Both the position numbers and the translations under genes were made by a program. 6,587 nucleotides of DNA, taken from positions 1 to 6,587 of the forward strand of contig VYDF01000012.1 of the NCBI GenBank assembly GCA_009843565.1. Direction: 5' to 3'. Below the pieces are notes generated by a model. It worked only from the letters and a program-made list of their open reading frames with translations, did not search any database and had not been told where the DNA came from. Below, in pieces: positions 5,973-6,587 of this stretch; position 1 is the stretch's first letter, and every line of letters starts with the position of its first letter. Source of the DNA: Acidimicrobiia bacterium. GTDB lineage: Bacteria > Actinomycetota > Acidimicrobiia > Acidimicrobiales > Bin134.

Positions 5973-6587
5973 TCAGCCCAGGGTGATCATGGTTGTGCCG
6001 GCCAGCACGGCGGCGATGCCGACAGCTTGCCACCATCGCAGGGTGTCGTCGTCCAAAATCACTGCCAGGGCGATGGTGACCACCGGATAAAGCGATCCGG
6101 CCACCGACACTTCCCCTACCGGGCCCCGCTGCACCCCGGCAATGAACGACGCCATGCCCAAGCCGCCAGCGATGCCCCCGGCCATCGCGGCCAACCGCAG
6201 TGAGCGGGGCAGGATCTGGGGGATGCGGCTGGCCCGAGTTACCAGCAGCATGACCGCCAAAGCAGCGGCACGCTGGGTGACCGCCGGCCACATCCCGCTG
6301 TCCACGCTGGTTCGGTCCAGCAGCACGATGAGCGCGGTGAAGGCAAGGCCGCCGAGGATGGCATAGGCGATGCCCGCGCCGACGTTCTCCACGGTTTGGG
6401 GCACGATCACCGCCAACAGCAACCCGACCACGGCCACCGCAATCCCGACATTGGCCAACTGCGTGGGGCGCTCGCCGGTGGCAAGTCCGTAGGTCAGAGG
6501 CCCCAGTGCGGTAAAGGCGGCCACGATGGGCGACGCGATGGCCGAGGAGGATACGGCCAAGCTGTGCCACATAGCCGACAGGGCGAT
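5973..6587 (-). CDS. DMT-superfamily (EamA-type) membrane transporter, N-terminus missing
   Basis: The frame is open to the right edge (the first visible residues are IALSAMWHS), so 204 C-terminal residues are present; the ATG at 6572 is probably internal. About seven membrane segments are visible, among them IASPIVAAFTALGPLTYGLA, LANVGIAVAVVGLLLAVIV and WWQAVGIAAVLAGTTMITLG. The fragment shows the end of a first EamA repeat (PIVAAFTALGPLTYGLATGE, then Gly-rich helix) and a full second repeat ending VAGSLYPVVTIALAVILDDD before the last helix. Family members usually have ten helices and about 280-300 residues, so roughly 80 are beyond the window. They export amino acids, nucleotide-related metabolites or other small molecules; the substrate here cannot be told. 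The gene is convergent with the DUF35 gene and its upstream region is not visible. Confidence 0.88.
   Translation of the reverse strand: MALSAMWHSLAVSSSAIASPIVAAFTALGPLTYGLATGERPTQLANVGIAVAVVGLLLAVIVPQTVENVGAGIAYAILGGLAFTALIVLLDRTSVDSGMWPAVTQRAAALAVMLLVTRASRIPQILPRSLRLAAMAGGIAGGLGMASFIAGVQRGPVGEVSVAGSLYPVVTIALAVILDDDTLRWWQAVGIAAVLAGTTMITLG

Noticed and set aside
5961..5975. TGAG...CTCA symmetry across the DUF35/transporter junction as a shared terminator
   Set aside because: Four-base arms made mostly by the two facing stop codons cannot form a stable stem.
5911..6570. Open frame of 219 codons on the minus strand inside the transporter region
   Set aside because: The product is full of Arg, Gly and His and has no membrane segments, while the neighbouring frame gives a clear EamA protein. 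It is a shadow frame.
1..6587. CRISPR arrays, tRNA or rRNA genes, insertion sequences, toxin-antitoxin or defence genes
   Set aside because: No spaced repeats, RNA-gene patterns, transposase or nuclease motifs were seen on either strand; nearly all of the window is filled by the seven genes described.

Overview
The window looks like chromosomal DNA from a high-GC bacterium, most likely an actinobacterium and possibly of the Acidimicrobiia type. That placement is an inference. It rests on the strong G/C preference at third codon positions, the use of GTG starts, the mix of CoA-ester enzymes (crotonase, SCP-x-like thiolase, DUF35), and a short coiled-coil protein of a kind common in that group. 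There are no RNA genes, insertion sequences, integrases, phage genes or CRISPR arrays.

Layout from left to right. (1) A glycosyltransferase reading frame is open across the left edge. It ends in a GT-B type glycosyltransferase but begins with about 115 residues of a different, beta-rich type that resembles the tail of a heparinase II/III-like polysaccharide lyase. (2) Facing it on the minus strand, 15 bases away, is a 106-residue protein with a coiled coil and one C-terminal membrane segment; it contains a 33-bp tandem duplication. (3) A divergent control region of about 140 bp (1687-1826) holds candidate promoters in both directions and several inverted repeats. (4) On the plus strand follow a crotonase-fold protein that has lost both glutamates of classical enoyl-CoA hydratase, and then a complete phosphomannomutase/phosphoglucomutase. 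(5) A 15-bp perfect hairpin closes this unit. The 233 bases between the mutase and the next start (4046-4279) hold this hairpin, a leaderless-type -10 box right before a GTG, and nothing else I can support. (6) A translationally coupled pair follows: an SCP-x/Ltp-type thiolase-superfamily protein without thiolase cysteines, and a stand-alone DUF35 zinc-ribbon/OB-fold protein. (7) A DMT/EamA-type membrane transporter on the minus strand runs off the right edge.

Two themes coexist. Sugar and glycan chemistry is represented by the glycosyltransferase with a lyase-like tail and by the mutase that would supply mannose-1-P or glucose-1-P. Acyl-CoA chemistry is represented by the non-canonical crotonase and the Ltp/DUF35 pair, which by analogy with steroid side-chain degradation may carry out a retro-aldol cleavage of a CoA thioester. 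Nothing shows that the two themes form one system. I do not see a clearly new defence, mobile or signalling system. The most interesting points are the fused first gene, the rebuilt active sites of the crotonase and the Ltp-like protein, and the compact divergent control region.
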